In this document: piece by piece, positions 28,950 to 40,152 of the stretch
How the letters are laid out: the number at the start of each line of letters is the position of its first letter
How positions within the stretch are numbered: position 1 is the first letter of the stretch
NCBI GenBank assembly: GCA_019918135.1
Contig: WBZZ01000515.1
Coordinates: 169,804-233,803, forward strand
Direction: 5' to 3'
Length of the DNA: 64,000 nucleotides
Origin: Paulinella micropora
Taxonomy: Eukaryota; Cercozoa; Imbricatea; Euglyphida; Paulinellidae
Made by a program: the position numbers and the translations under genes
Notes under the pieces: generated by a model
Databases searched by the model: none
What the model saw: only the letters and a program-made list of their open reading frames with translations
Told to the model about the DNA's origin: nothing

Positions 28950-29360
28950 GTGCGCTACGGAGAAACCCGCGACCCGGAGGCGCAAGTGCTGTCCGATCTC
29001 AAGAAGTTCCACGCGGTGCTAGAGTGGAACATGATCGACGAGCACCGGCAGAGGCTGGCCGAGCTCGTGGCGGGCACGGGGTCGCACTCGCGCTCGGAGG
29101 CGTCCGGCGAGAGCGCGCGGCCCGGCCGGGTTGTGTGGGACCCCCCCCTGCCGCTCAAGGATCCCGGCGAAGGCACGCAAAGGCGCGGCGGCCAGCGCCG
29201 CAAATCAGCTGCGCCGCGCGTCGCCGACCGCGACAGACACTTTCTGTACGTGCCACACCTGCGCGTCTGTGCGCCCCCGGCCTGGGCGGGCAAGAACCGT
29301 GCCGAACGGTATAAACACCAAGTCGTCTTTGTGCGCACGCCACCAGCGACAGTACAATAA
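28950..29360 (+). CDS. Truncated unrecognised basic protein
   Basis: This frame starts without an ATG (GTG at 28950) directly at the breakpoint shared with the kelch fragment. It reads DPEAQVLSDLKKFHAVLEW, then a Pro/Arg-rich stretch and a C-terminus HLRVCAPPAWAGKNRAERYK before the stop at 29358-29360. The stop codon is embedded in an AATAAA signal (29356-29361). No family is recognised. I read it as the C-terminal part of a gene cut by rearrangement. Confidence 0.4.
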   Translation: MRYGETRDPEAQVLSDLKKFHAVLEWNMIDEHRQRLAELVAGTGSHSRSEASGESARPGRVVWDPPLPLKDPGEGTQRRGGQRRKSAAPRVADRDRHFLYVPHLRVCAPPAWAGKNRAERYKHQVVFVRTPPATVQ

Positions 29361-29361
29361 A
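29356..29361 (+). terminator. AATAAA overlapping a stop codon
   Basis: The TAA stop of the gene at 28950-29360 lies within AATAAA, an economy also seen at 40152-40157 on the minus strand. Confidence 0.5.
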
Positions 29362-29603
29362 ACGGTTTCTGTACACCGGCGCTGGCCAACAGGTATTAAA
29401 ACCAGTGGGGTGAGGAATTCCTCGCCCCCCCCCCCCTTTTTTTCTGAAACGACACCCCTCAACGACGCCGGAATAGGCTCCACAACTTTTAATGCAAAAC
29501 TTTTTCTCCGGCAGTGAAAAAAAAGGACCGGACAAACAACCAACCAAAAGGGGGAAAGAAAAAAATATCAGAGTGCGAGAGAAGGCCTCGGCTTGTGTTT
29601 TTT

Positions 29604-31394
29604 TTACACGTCGTCGATGATGACGTTGGCGTCGTCGTCGGGCTCCTGCACCACGCCCCCCGACACAACCGCCACCGTCGTGGTGTCGCGTCTCTCGCCG
29701 GGCGCGTAGCCTCCCTCCTCCCACCCCGCACAGTCCGACGCCTGCTCGGCCGGGTCGGTGGCCTGGTCAAAGGCGTTTTCCGCGTCCCAGAGGAACAGGA
29801 ACTTGGGCACCCGTTTGAGGCACAGCGCGCCCTGCGACAGCGGGTCGAAACTCGCGCGGATCGAGAACCCCACGCTCGCCACGGCGCCGGGGCGCACACA
29901 GCGGCTGGCCTGCTCGTCCGTCATGACGGGGTGGCCGGGCGCGCGCATGTCGCGGATGTACAGCTCGTTGAACTTGTAGCCCCCTGATGCGTCCTGGGGT
30001 CCTGGCTTCTTCTTGGAGCCCCAGCTGCGCTGCCCGGCATTCACGAAAGTGTTTACGTTGGAGAACGAGTAGTTGGCCTGCGTCTGCAGCACCAGCGCCG
30101 GCGCTTCGTTGGGCTGCGAGTCCGCCTTCTTGAAGTAGCAGCCGCTCTTCACGTAGCGCGTCAGCCCCTTGCGCTCTTCGGGGGTCTTGGCCGAGAACTC
30201 TTCGCCCTTGCTCCGCAGCAGCACCTCGCGGAACTTGGTGCGCACGGCCTCCGGGTACGTGCCGTCGGCGTTCTTGCGGGCCCCCAGGTCCAGCGCGATG
30301 TCCTTGAGCTTGTTGCTCACGCACGGCATGACCTGGCACAGCAGCGTGGCTTTCTGGCCGTCCCCGAGCGCGTCCAGCACGCAGAAGACGGGCAGGAACT
30401 CGATGCAGGGCCTCCTGGACCATGGGGTGTTGGCGTTCTGTCGGGACCAGGTAGGCCTGGCGGAACACTGGCAGCTTTGGGTGCTGTGGCTCGACCGATT
30501 CCCAGTAACCCATAGCGTGCTCTACCTCCAGGCACTTAGCTATGTCTTCTTTCAGAGCTGGGTCCAGGTGCCGTAGCAATGACAGTTCTGTCGGCTGCCG
30601 CGTGTGGATACACACATGGTCGAGAAGCCAGCGGAGGGTATCATAACTGGCAAAGACTTCGGCGTGTTCTGCGATGTAACTCCTGACAGTCGCGATGGTG
30701 ATGTTCATACTGGCGTCCCAGCTATCGCCGACCCAAGAGTCGTAGTGGTAGCGACTCGGCTGTACCAGCTTGTAGCATGCTGTGAGCACTGTTTGTTTCC
30801 TTTGTCCCGAGCCAGGCACAGGCCGACTTGCACTTGTATTGTCCGGCGGTCGACCTGAGAAGAGATCTCAAGCGAAGCCTGGTACGCAGGCGATTGGTCA
30901 GGTTTTTGTTCGTTTAGCGCAGTGGTGAAATTGTCGAGGACGACTGTCCGCTCGTCCTCTAGAGCGTAACCATCCGACGCGCTCGGTCCGATCGCGTGGT
31001 TGTTCCGCTGAAAAAGCCTGGCCTCGTCCTGTAAGCGCTTCCGAGAGGTGGCGTCAAGCGTACGCAGGTTGCTATGGCTGGTTTGCGCCAGGTTGTTCAG
31101 GTCCGTCGGGGTTGCGTAGTACATCGTCTCTAAGAGTGCTTTGGGCAGCAGTCCGAAACCATTCGTAGGTGGTCGTCCCGCTCGGCGAGTCGGATTTTGC
31201 GGTGCTAAAGTGGTGGCCGGGGGCGCGCCTACTCCCCGCGGGCCGGCGCCCGGGCTTGGCCCACTAGCGCCCACGGGTGGCAGCGCCACGGTGCCGACTG
31301 CTGCAGCGCCCGGGCGTGAGTTACTAACAGTCTGTTCATGGCTCAACTTCTGCCTTTTTGCCTGGCCGCAGCGCCCGCACCTGCGGTCGCCCAT
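29604..31394 (-). pseudogene. F-box-like protein, ~597 codons, with two frame breaks
   Basis: The ATG at 31394 (MGDRRCGRCGQAKRQK) opens a CxxC motif with a basic stretch, then a Pro/Ala-rich linker. LLPKALLETMYYATPTDL followed by LNNLAQTSHSNLRTL reads as an F-box. The frame switches near 30820 and again near 30400. The last part (29604-30380) is a well-formed ~250-residue domain rich in Lys/Asp with CVSNKLKDIALDLGARKNAD and NAGQRSWGSKKKPGP, ending in the acidic NVIIDDV. I do not recognise that domain. Coding sequence is continuous across both breaks when frames are followed, so one gene is more likely than three. Its F-box-like segment resembles that of the gene at 13126-14687. Confidence 0.5.
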
Positions 31395-31805
31395 GCGTCC
31401 TGGCTGTACTCTTTAGGACAGGCTGCGAGAGAAAGCCTTTCTGCCTGCCACCGCTTCTCTTTTCTCCCTTCCCTTTCCTCTCTATCTCTCTCTCTCTCTC
31501 TCTCTTGCCCCCCCCCCCTCTCTTCCGCCTTCTTTCGCCCTCCCCCCCCCGGTCTTTTCGTACTTCAGCCACGGGTCAGCGCCACAGACTCTGCTTGGTG
31601 CCCTGGCCTTTTTCACTGGCACGGGATGGCCTCCGCCGGTACAGTACTCCCAGGAAGAGGGAACAAAAAGGGAGCCAGCCAAGTGCTGTGCTTTTTTTAA
31701 TCAGGGTACTCTAGCCGGGCGGCGCGCGGGAGCCCGCGCGTGCTCGAGACAGGGAGAGAGAGGGGGGGAGGGGGGGAGGAAGGGTGCGCGCTACTTTCTT
31801 GGCCC
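31395..31805. other. Intergenic stretch with CT microsatellite
   Basis: A (CT)n tract lies at 31485-31506 followed by C runs (31508-31518, 31542-31551), then mixed DNA. Both neighbours are on the minus strand, so the promoter of the F-box-like gene should be here. No gene is supported. Confidence 0.4.
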
Positions 31806-31899
31806 TTAGTCATGCATGTCCTCCGGCCCGTCCGTCGGGCCCAGCCCGGCCAGACCGCCGGAGGAGGAGGACGACGACGAGGACGACGACGACGACGAG

Positions 31900-31956
<57 letters not shown>

Positions 31957-34900
31957 GACGAGGGCGACGACGAGGGCGCGGCGGCGGCGCCCACGCCCGG
32001 CGGGGTGGTCTCCAGCAGCGGGTTGGCGCCGCTGCCGTACGAGTGGATGCCCAGCACGCTGCGCAGCAGGGCCTCGGGCTCCAGCCCGAGCAGCGGGGCC
32101 AGCGCGGCCGCCTGCTGGCGCCGGATCTCGGCATCGCGGCCGAGCAGGGCAGGCAGCAGGCGGTGGTCGGGCAGGTGCTCGTGCGTGCCGCCCGCGGGCG
32201 TTGCGGCGGTGGCCGGCAGCCAGAACTCGCGGCGGTGCTGGGCGTACACGTAGTCGGCCAGGTCCCCTGGCGCGGCCCCCTGCTGAGTGGCCCCCGGCGG
32301 GGTGGCCCCGTCGCCGACGCTGGTGCCGGCCGCCGCCTGGCCAGCGCCGGGGCCGGCCGTCGCCTGGCCATCGCTGGTGGTGGTGCCGCGCGTCCGCAGC
32401 GGCCGCAGCAGCCCGCCCAGCGACGCGGGGTCCTGCCCCAGCTGGCCCTGCACCACGGGCGGCGGCCGGCCGCTGCGGACGCGCGGCCGGGATCCGTCAG
32501 GCCGCGCGGCACGCCGTTCGGCAGCAGGTCCGTCAGGAACAGCTCGTAGTGCTGCAGCGAGCGGTCGAGCTGCCCCGTGAGCATCTGGCGCGGGCGCGCA
32601 AAGTGGTCCTGCAGGACCTGGACCATGAGCCTCGGCAGCAGGTCGGGGGCCAGCCCCTGCTCCATCACCAGCGACTGCACCTGGAAGTCCTCGGCGCGCC
32701 GCACGACCACGGGCCCCCGTGCAGCACGTCCTTGAACTCGTGGTAGTCCATGCGCAGCTCCCGGGCGTGGTTCTTCCACAGCAGGCCGCCCAGCGCGCGG
32801 CTGCACTCGGCGTAGTCCAGGTGGTTGGCCAACAGCTGGCTGTCGTGCTTGGAGAAGGAGTAGTGGCCCGGCCGCACGCCATTGCGCTGCAGCGCCACGC
32901 GGCGCCGCCGGGCGGTCAGCTCCTGCTCGTGGCGCAGGACCTCCTCCCGAGCGTGCCGGGCCGCCCGCGCGTACTTGTCGCGCGCCGCGGGCGGGTCGGC
33001 CAGCCGCGAGTAGCGCGGGCACGAGCCGGCGTCCTCGGCCAGGACGCGCTCGCTCACGAACGCCGAGCGCGTGCCCGCCGGCAGCCACAGCTGCTGCGCC
33101 TCGGGCACCTGGTGCCGCGCCTCGAAGAACTCGCGCGCCAGCGTGTACAGCACGGCGCGCTGCTGCGGGAAGTGGAACTCGTGCTCGCCGATCATGGTGA
33201 TGGCAGTGAGCAGCACGGACGGGTCCTCGTCGTTGAGCCAGAAGTCCAGCCACCCAAAGTCCTCGAGCGCCGGCGCCTTGCCCAGCGGCCGGCCGTAGTG
33301 CGTGCCCCGGCCGGGGTCGATGAGCGGGCTCAGCGACGAGTGGAACACCAGGAACACGGCGCGGCGGATAATGTTGCGCGTGATGAGGGTCGTGAGCCGG
33401 TGGATCGTGCGCTGCGAGTGCAGGCCGCACACGCCGTGCTGCTCGGCCCGCTGGCAGAAGCGGCCCAGCAGCTGCGGCGTCACGTACAGGCGCACGGGGT
33501 TGGCGAAGCCCAGCGCCAGCAGCGTGTCGTACACGTAGCCCAGCGCCGTGTCGTCCCGCACCCAGCGCACTTGTTCCTCCAGCACGGCCTGGCTCTGCAC
33601 GTCCGGCTCGGTCCCGACGTTGCGCCAGGGCTCGTGGCCGGGCCGCTCGCGCGCGGGGCTGTAGATGCACAGCAGGCGGTCCCGGATGGCGGCCAGAAAG
33701 TCGCACGGGTACGTGTTGCTGGCCCCGATGAAGGCGCCGCTGATGCGCGCGCACGTCTGCTCGATGAAGCGCTGCCCCCGCTCGTTGTCGACGCGGCAGA
33801 TCTGGTACTGCAGCGTAGGCGCCGACAGCATCGACTTGATCGTCTCCGTGATGCTGGACGCCTCGGTGCGCCCGTTGCGCAGCCCCAAAAAGTGCTGCGG
33901 CATCTCGTCCATCACGCGCACCTCGCCGCGCTTGTCGTAGTTGCCGGCCATGGCCTTGGTCGACATGTCGGTCAGCGCCACCGTCGTGCCGGGCAGCAGC
34001 AGGAACTTCATGAGCAGGTCCTGCAGCCGGCTCTTGCCCGTGCCCGGCGGGCCGTACGCCACCATTTTGACGAACGCCGTCTCCCGCACCGAGCACTGCG
34101 CCACCAGCAGCATGAGCTGCGCCTCCACGTGCATCGTGCCCACCCGCAGCTGGTGCTCGAACAGGTTGTGCAGCCGCACGTAATAGCAGTCCGACACCCC
34201 GAGGTTGTCGACCGGGAGCGCCTGGAACGAGTACCAGCTGAGCGGCAGGGGGGTGGACGGCCGGGGCTTGCTCAGGAGCGAGAAGGCCGCCAGCTGCGCG
34301 TCCGAGCAGCCGCCGCCCTCCCGCAGCAGGCTCTGCACCCAGGGGGCTACCCCGCGCCGCAGGGTCTGCAGCCCCTGCCAGTGCGCCGACGCGCACGCCT
34401 CGGCCGACGCGCCCCCCCGCCGAAGCTCGGCCACCTCGTCCAGCAGGCGCTGCCGCCCCTGGTGCATCAGGCGCTTGATCGTCTGCTCGCTGGCCGCGCC
34501 GCCGCCGCCGCCGGCCCCGCCGTCCACGGCCCGCACCAGGCCCGCCAGCGACCGCGCGCGCGCGCACAGCTCGTCGGGCCCGAGCTGCTCGTCCGCCGCC
34601 AGCACCCCCAGCAGGGTGTTTTCCTCGGCCGTGCCCTGGGCTTCCTCCAGGTCGGGGCGCCGGGGCACCGGCAGGCGCGTGTGCGCGAACCTGGCGTGCG
34701 ACAGCCTGGACGGCAGGCGCCAGAACAGGTCCGGGAAGGGCACCGCGAACGTCGCCGCCCCGCCCTGGCCCGCGGGGGGCTCCTGCACGTACCGGGCCCA
34801 GTCCAGCTGAGCCGGCACCACGCCCTCCAGCGGCCCGTGCCGCATATGGCGCGGGTGGAAGAAGACGCGCGGGTCCAGCACGCAGCCCCCCCACACGCGC

Positions 34901-35734
34901 TCCGTCCGCCGCCGCAGCAGGAACGCCGACACGTCCGCCCCCGCCTACGGGGTCCGAGCCACCAGCACCACCGAGCTCAGGAACTCCACGTTCTGCATCA
35001 GCTTCGCCAAAGACTCCCGGTAGTCCGCGGTGAAGGGGCACTTGGTCGGCTGCCAGCGCGGGCGCTGGCCGCCCCCGCGCCGCTGCTTCTTGGCCGCGGG
35101 CGGCCGCCAGCCGTCGGGCTGCTCGGCGTCGCCCGCGTCCGCCCCGTCCCCCGCCTCCTCCGTGGCCAGCGCGCTGCCCGGGCAGGGGTCGTACCCCCGG
35201 CTGTCGGCCAGCAGGTCGTTGATGATCCGCAGCACGTCGAAGTTGGCGCGGTTGACCCACAGCCACAGCGAGTGGCCGACGACCTGGCCGTGCTCGTCCT
35301 GGAACGCCGACACGGCCCGGACGCTGTGGGGCAGCGCGCTCTCGGCGTCCACGCCCAGCAGGCCGGGGGGCCCACCACAGGCACACCAGCAGCTTGAAGG
35401 CCTCGTGCACCTTGTTGGTCTTGGTCTCGAAGCCCAGGGGCGTGGGCTGCGACAGGAAGCGCGAGGGCACCGTCATCTGCAGGCAGTAGCACGCGTCCCG
35501 CACCAGGTCGGCGCCCTCGTGCGCGGGGGCCAAGTGGCTCTGCCCGGCGGCGCCGTAGTCCTCGGCGCCCTGCTCGAAGAAGGTGTCCACTATGTTGGCC
35601 TCGTCGGCCTCCGGGGCGGGGGCCTGGCCCCCCGCCCCGCTCGACAGCGACGTATAGAATGGGTGGCTGCCGCGAAAAGAATAGGGCTCGTACGGCTCCG
35701 GCAGCACCGCCTGGCTCTGCGTCCGCTTGGCCAT
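31806..35734 (-). pseudogene. AAA+/SF3-like replicative helicase, ~1300 codons, frameshifted
   Basis: The ATG at 35734 (MAKRTQSQ) opens the gene, and coding sequence continues to about 31808 through frame changes near 35385, 34940, 32705 and 32500. The longest clean part (34932-32720) contains the ATPase: Walker A AYGPPGTGKSRLQDLL, a DMSTKAM segment, Walker B RVMDEMPQHF, sensor-1 IGASNT and IRDRLLCIYSP with a likely arginine finger. This order fits viral superfamily 3/AAA+ helicases related to the D5 replication protein. The N-terminal third may be the primase or origin-binding part but has no motif I can name. The C-terminus is a long poly-Ser run coded by a GAC/ACG microsatellite. It would unwind DNA at the replication fork. 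As sequenced it is broken. Confidence 0.65.
31869..31967. repeat. (GAC)n trinucleotide repeat
   Basis: About 30 GAC units, some varied to GAG, encode the poly-Ser tail of the minus-strand helicase gene. It is the only long GC-rich microsatellite in the block. Confidence 0.9.
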
Positions 35735-35850
35735 GGCGGACCGATTCTGCTACGACGACGGCCTGGCCCGGCGGCCACGCCCGGTCCCGCGCGCGTGGGT
35801 CACCCACAGCCACGCGCCGCCCTGGCGCCGGCACGGGCGGAGAGAAGGGG
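35733..35850 (+). CDS. Possible start of a divergent small gene
   Basis: The CCATGG at 35731-35736 holds the helicase start on the minus strand and an ATG at 35733 on the plus strand reading MADRFCYDDGLARRPRPVPRAWV. The frame soon enters G/C runs and continues only by composition to 36158. It may be a real short or truncated gene, or a shadow of the palindromic start context. Confidence 0.2.
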
Positions 35851-36448
35851 GGGGGGGCGGGCCTGGCCGGGGGGGGCGCGGGTTCTGCCGGGGGGGACCA
35901 CCCCCCTGCCCCCCCCCCCCCCCCCGGGACGCGCGCGCCGTCCCTCCTTCCGGCGGGGGCCGCGTGCCGCCCCGTGGTCCGCCCCCCCCCCCCCCCGCCC
36001 GCCCCAGGCCCCCCTCCTCACCCGTGGAGGGGGCGCAGCCGCGCGTGGCGGGGTCCGCCGGACGGGGGGAGGCTCTCCCTTCCGCGAAGAAAGACCGACA
36101 CTATCTGGGGGGTGTGCCTGTCCCTATTTGTACTCTGTCCCGAGAGGGGAAAGAATAAAATCCGTCTTTGCTCTCAAAGGAAAAACTCGCAAGCGGTCGG
36201 AAGATAGCTACCCCCCCCCCCCGGCCCCCGGCGGCTTGCCCTTCAAAAGAGAGCCTAGCGGTCAGTTCTACCACCCGGCGAAAACACTGGCTCCGCCAGA
36301 GAAGACAAGAAAGGCCCCCCGCCCCCTCTGTCCCTCCCCGCCGTCCCGACGCTAGTTCTTTTTGACAGTGCGTTTTCAGCCTTTTAATTACCACGATCAG
36401 TTTACAGTCTTTGCTAATGCTAAGCGCCTGGACTCTTGTCCCCTACCT
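35851..36448. other. G/C-tract-rich intergenic stretch
   Basis: C and G runs (near 35850, 35912-35925, 35981-35996, 36211-36222) alternate with mixed DNA. AATAAA at 36154-36159 may end a plus-strand transcript. A TTTAATTA element near 36384 lies downstream of the minus-strand gene end. No gene is supported. Confidence 0.4.
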
Positions 36449-39400
36449 CTACGGTTGTTGGACTTCTACTCTTGTCTTCTTCATCGGAGGCTCTGTCAGC
36501 CGAGCCGGCTCTGCAGGCAGAGTTTTGGCAACCCGGCTGACACTAACATCTGTTTTGAGCTCCAGGACCGACGGCAGTGCTGGTAGGCCGGACCACGTGG
36601 AGATGCTGCCGCCGCCGGGCCCGGGACATTTGAGCTCAAACTTGGTACATCGCTTGAGCTCCCTCGGTAACTGTAGCCTTTCGAAGCGAGAACACCCTAT
36701 GATCTCAAACCTACATTCCCTAGCGTTCGGCAACGGTGGTACCACCAGCCCCGTGACACGGGGGCAGTTCTGCAACTCGATGACACAGTTCTGCACTTCT
36801 AACAAGTTTGGTACGGTCGGCGACTGGATGGTCTCACAACCACGCAAAGCGAGCTCGAAGGTGGTGCACGCTGGGAGCTCTGGTATCTTTAGTTCCGGGG
36901 GCAAAAGAGTAGCGGATTGGTGAGCATTCTGCAGCACGAGCTTGAAGGAGGTACAGCACGGCAGCTTTAAGTTAGACCTCGACCGCAGGAAGAGACGTTG
37001 GCAATCCTGGACCACAACCTCGTACTTCTCGACGGCGCGCGGCAGTTTGGGCAGAGCCAGCTCCTTGAGCTCGGGGCAGCCCTGGAGTTTGACTGTGAAC
37101 GACGTACACACTGGCAGCTTCGCCGGCAGCACTAGGCTCCGCAGCGCTCCGCACTGCGTGACCTCGATCACGCAACCCTGGACGAACGGCAGTTGGGGCA
37201 GAGCCAGCTCCTCGAGCTCGGGGCAGCCCTGGAGTTTGACTGTGAACGACGTACACGCTGGCAGCTCGGTCGGCCATGTCGGTTTCTTCAGCTCTCCACA
37301 CTCCGTAAGCACGAGCACACATTCCCGCGCCTGCGGCAGCCTGGGTATAGCTAGCGCAGGGAGTTTGATGAAAGTGGATTTTGCTGTCGTCTGGTCCCGA
37401 AACCCTTTTGGTCTCCATCTCCCCGTCGCAGTATACATGTTCACTTTCTTGCGACTGCCGTCGAACCCGAGTTGGAAGCAGATACAGGCCTGCAGCTCGT
37501 CCGGCAGCACCAGTTCACGGAGCGCATCGCACCACTTGATCGTGATCAGACACGTCTGGACGCGTGGCAGCGCGGGCGCCTGCAGCCGCTCTAGCGCGGG
37601 GCAGTCTTCCAGCGTGAGTTTAAAGTGGGTACACGCCGCGAGCTCTGTGGCCGGCCCCAGCTCAACCAGCCCATAGCATTCGGTGGCCTTCAGCTCGACC
37701 AGCCCATAGCATTCGGTGGCCTTCACCACATACTTCTCAGCGCACGGCCAGACGGGTAGGCCCAACCTCTTGAGAGAGTGGCATTCCTCCAGTGTTAGGC
37801 TGAACGTAACTGGTTCCCGAGCCTGCAGCCCTGGGCTAAACCCGGTGTACATCACGGTGGTGGCAGACGGCAAGGCTTGTCGCAGCCCTGGCAAGCTGTA
37901 GCCTTCTAAGTCAGAACAGTTAATAAATTCCAGGGAGATGCCTCCGGCTGCAGTCAGCGCGTCAAAGGCCAGGGTCTTCATCTTGTGACAGGCTGCCACA
38001 CTGACGACGAGGCTGCCGCGGACCCTTTGTAGGGTCGGCAGTGCGAGCTGCTCTAACTCTGCACAATCCCAAAAACTCAGGGCGAGGCCCCCCTTGGCCT
38101 CCCGCAGGGCGGGCGCCTGGAACGCCCGGAGGCTAACAGAGTGTTCACTGTCTGCGGGAGATTCCACCCGTATCTCGAGACTACCGACCTTCGTTAGCCT
38201 CGGCAGTGTGACGCTGCCCAGCTGAGAACAATTAATAAAGCTCAAGGCGAGGTGCTCCTTGGCTGTCTGCAAAGCGGGCAGCTCGAACGCCCGGAAGCCC
38301 TGGAGGGGACTGGACGAGCCGAACCATACGACGTCTACCTTGACCGCGAGGCTATTGACGCTAGACAGCACTGGCAGGGAAATCTGCTGTAGGCTGGCGG
38401 CCCTCTCGGCCCGTACCTCGATCTCGAGACTACCGACGCTAGACAGCACGGGCAGGGAAACCTCTTGTAACGCTGGACAGTCCTCGCAGGCCAGTCTTAC
38501 GTTCCCCGTAGTATGCTGCCGCAGCGAGGGTAAGCGAAGGAACGGCAGCTGGGGGCACGAAGCCACGTCCAGCACCAGCTGGCCATTCCCAGGTAACAGC
38601 TCCAGGCCCTGGTGGGACGACCTTTTGACATAGATAGTCGCTGGCTGGGGGCTTCCACCGGTCTTCAGGGAGGTGTCAATAGTCAAGAGCCGCGCGCACT
38701 TTGTAAAAGACAGTTTTACAAACTGCGGGCCGTCGGCCGGGCGCTGCGTGAAGACTAGCCTTTCTAGCGCCGGCAGCCGTTTTAGCGAGAGATCGTGCTG
38801 GCCGTCCCTCATGCTGCCTGACAAGGTGGCTTGGACGAACTGGAGCTCAACGAAGCTGGGGAGGAAGCGGTTCGGGGGGACTACAGGCCCCGCGTCAGCA
38901 AACTCGGCGTCTTCATCCGAATCGGTGTCCTCCCCCCCGCGCCGCATTCGGCAGAGTCAGACTCAGCGCGCGGAAGGCCAGGTTGTGCAAGGTCAGCGTG
39001 CGGACGGGGATGGCTTGGGGCCCAGCAAAGGGAAAGCAGTGGGCGTTTTCACCGCTAAGCTCTAGCATCTCGCTAAGCTTTAGTATCTCTTGCCGGCTAC
39101 CGGGTGGGTACGCCTGGCCCCGGGAAAGCACCAGCTCTGGCAGTGGCTCCGGCGGGCTCCTGAGCCCCACGGCTTCCCCGATCACATTCCAGTAGTCTTC
39201 CTTGGACACCGAGAAAAGTCGCAGGAGGGGATTTAGCAAGGGGCTAAACACGATCGTGCTGGGTGGAACCTTGAATCTGGCGATGGCCGCCTTCCACTCC
39301 GTGTCCTCATTTCCCGGCCGCTTGTAACCCTTGGTGGCACATACGGCCAGCTTGTTCAAATACTTGGGACGGTGGGTCTCGAATTCCTCCAGCAGCGTTT

Positions 39401-39674
39401 CTAGGGAGGGGGGCAGCCCTCCCCTTGCGGCGACAGAGCGATCCAAACAGCGCAGATGCAGGTAATTCATCAAGATGTATTCTTCCTTGCGAAATCGCCT
39501 GTCTTCAGCAAAGGCATGGCTCCAACCGGCCATGTGCGCCCCGAGCCGAGAGTCTGCATTCTCAGTACCATTCCAATCGGGAAAAACCCCTTGGGCCTCT
39601 AGTGCCGTGGCGGAGCGGCCGCAATCTCGGCGGGCCCCTGGGGGCCGTCCTTCTTTCTTTTCGGCGCCGGACAT
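36449..39674 (-). pseudogene. Leucine-rich repeat-like protein, paralogue B, with frame break
   Basis: The ATG at 39674 (MSGAEKKEGRP) matches the MSG start of paralogue A at 8276. The N-terminal region (LMNYLHLRCLDRSVAARGGL, then FSPLLNPLLRLF) aligns with SYLHWRCLQ and FRPLLLLPL there. The frame switches at a C run (38932-38939). The following 832 codons are an unbroken series of repeats with the pattern LxLSFxxCxxLxxLxLPxL, and several exact duplications, for example KATECYGLVEL twice and SFTVKLQGCPELEELALP twice. Total length is about 1075 codons. It probably forms a long solenoid for protein binding. One base at the C run separates it from an intact gene, so a sequencing error is possible. 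Confidence 0.6.
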
Positions 39675-40151
39675 GCGATCTTTGTAGTAACAAGGCCGCC
39701 CCTTGACCTGCCACAGTGGCACCACCAGAGTGTAGCAGCAGAGGAGAGAACAGTGGAAGAGGGGGGACGGGCGGGGAGGAAGTGAAAGGGAGCCTCCTCG
39801 CCCTCTTCTTCCTTTGCCGGCTCTGAGGTTCTGTTTTTTCCTGCCTCTTCCGGGGTCCCGCTAAGCCACGCGCGCACGACCCCCCCCTGCGCCGGCGCGG
39901 GCGGTGCTGTGCACGTGTGCACCCGGTCGGCCACACGCGAAACGGGGGGGGGGCGCGCACGCCCCCTCCACCCGGCCGGCCCGGGCCTTCTGCGCCAGGG
40001 GGGGGAAGACGCCTCTTCTCCCCCCCCCGGGCCCGGGGCTTGGCCTCTCCCTAGTGCACACGTCAATCTTCCTGAGCGCCTGGCTCTGGCCGGGGTCGGG
40101 GCCGGGGGGGGGCTTCCCCTTCGCAGTCTGCTGGCAGCGGCCCAGTCTCGA
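39675..40151. other. GC-rich intergenic stretch
   Basis: Frames on both strands stay open because of composition (runs at 39943-39952, 40010-40028, 40106-40112). It should hold the promoter of paralogue B and the 3' end of the zinc-finger gene. No gene is supported. Confidence 0.4.
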
Positions 40152-40152
40152 T

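Noticed and set aside
32719..35397. Plus-strand frame of 892 codons opposite the helicase gene
   Set aside because: It is a shadow of the minus-strand ATPase: Arg/Ala/His-rich with no domain, and the helicase motifs are on the other strand.
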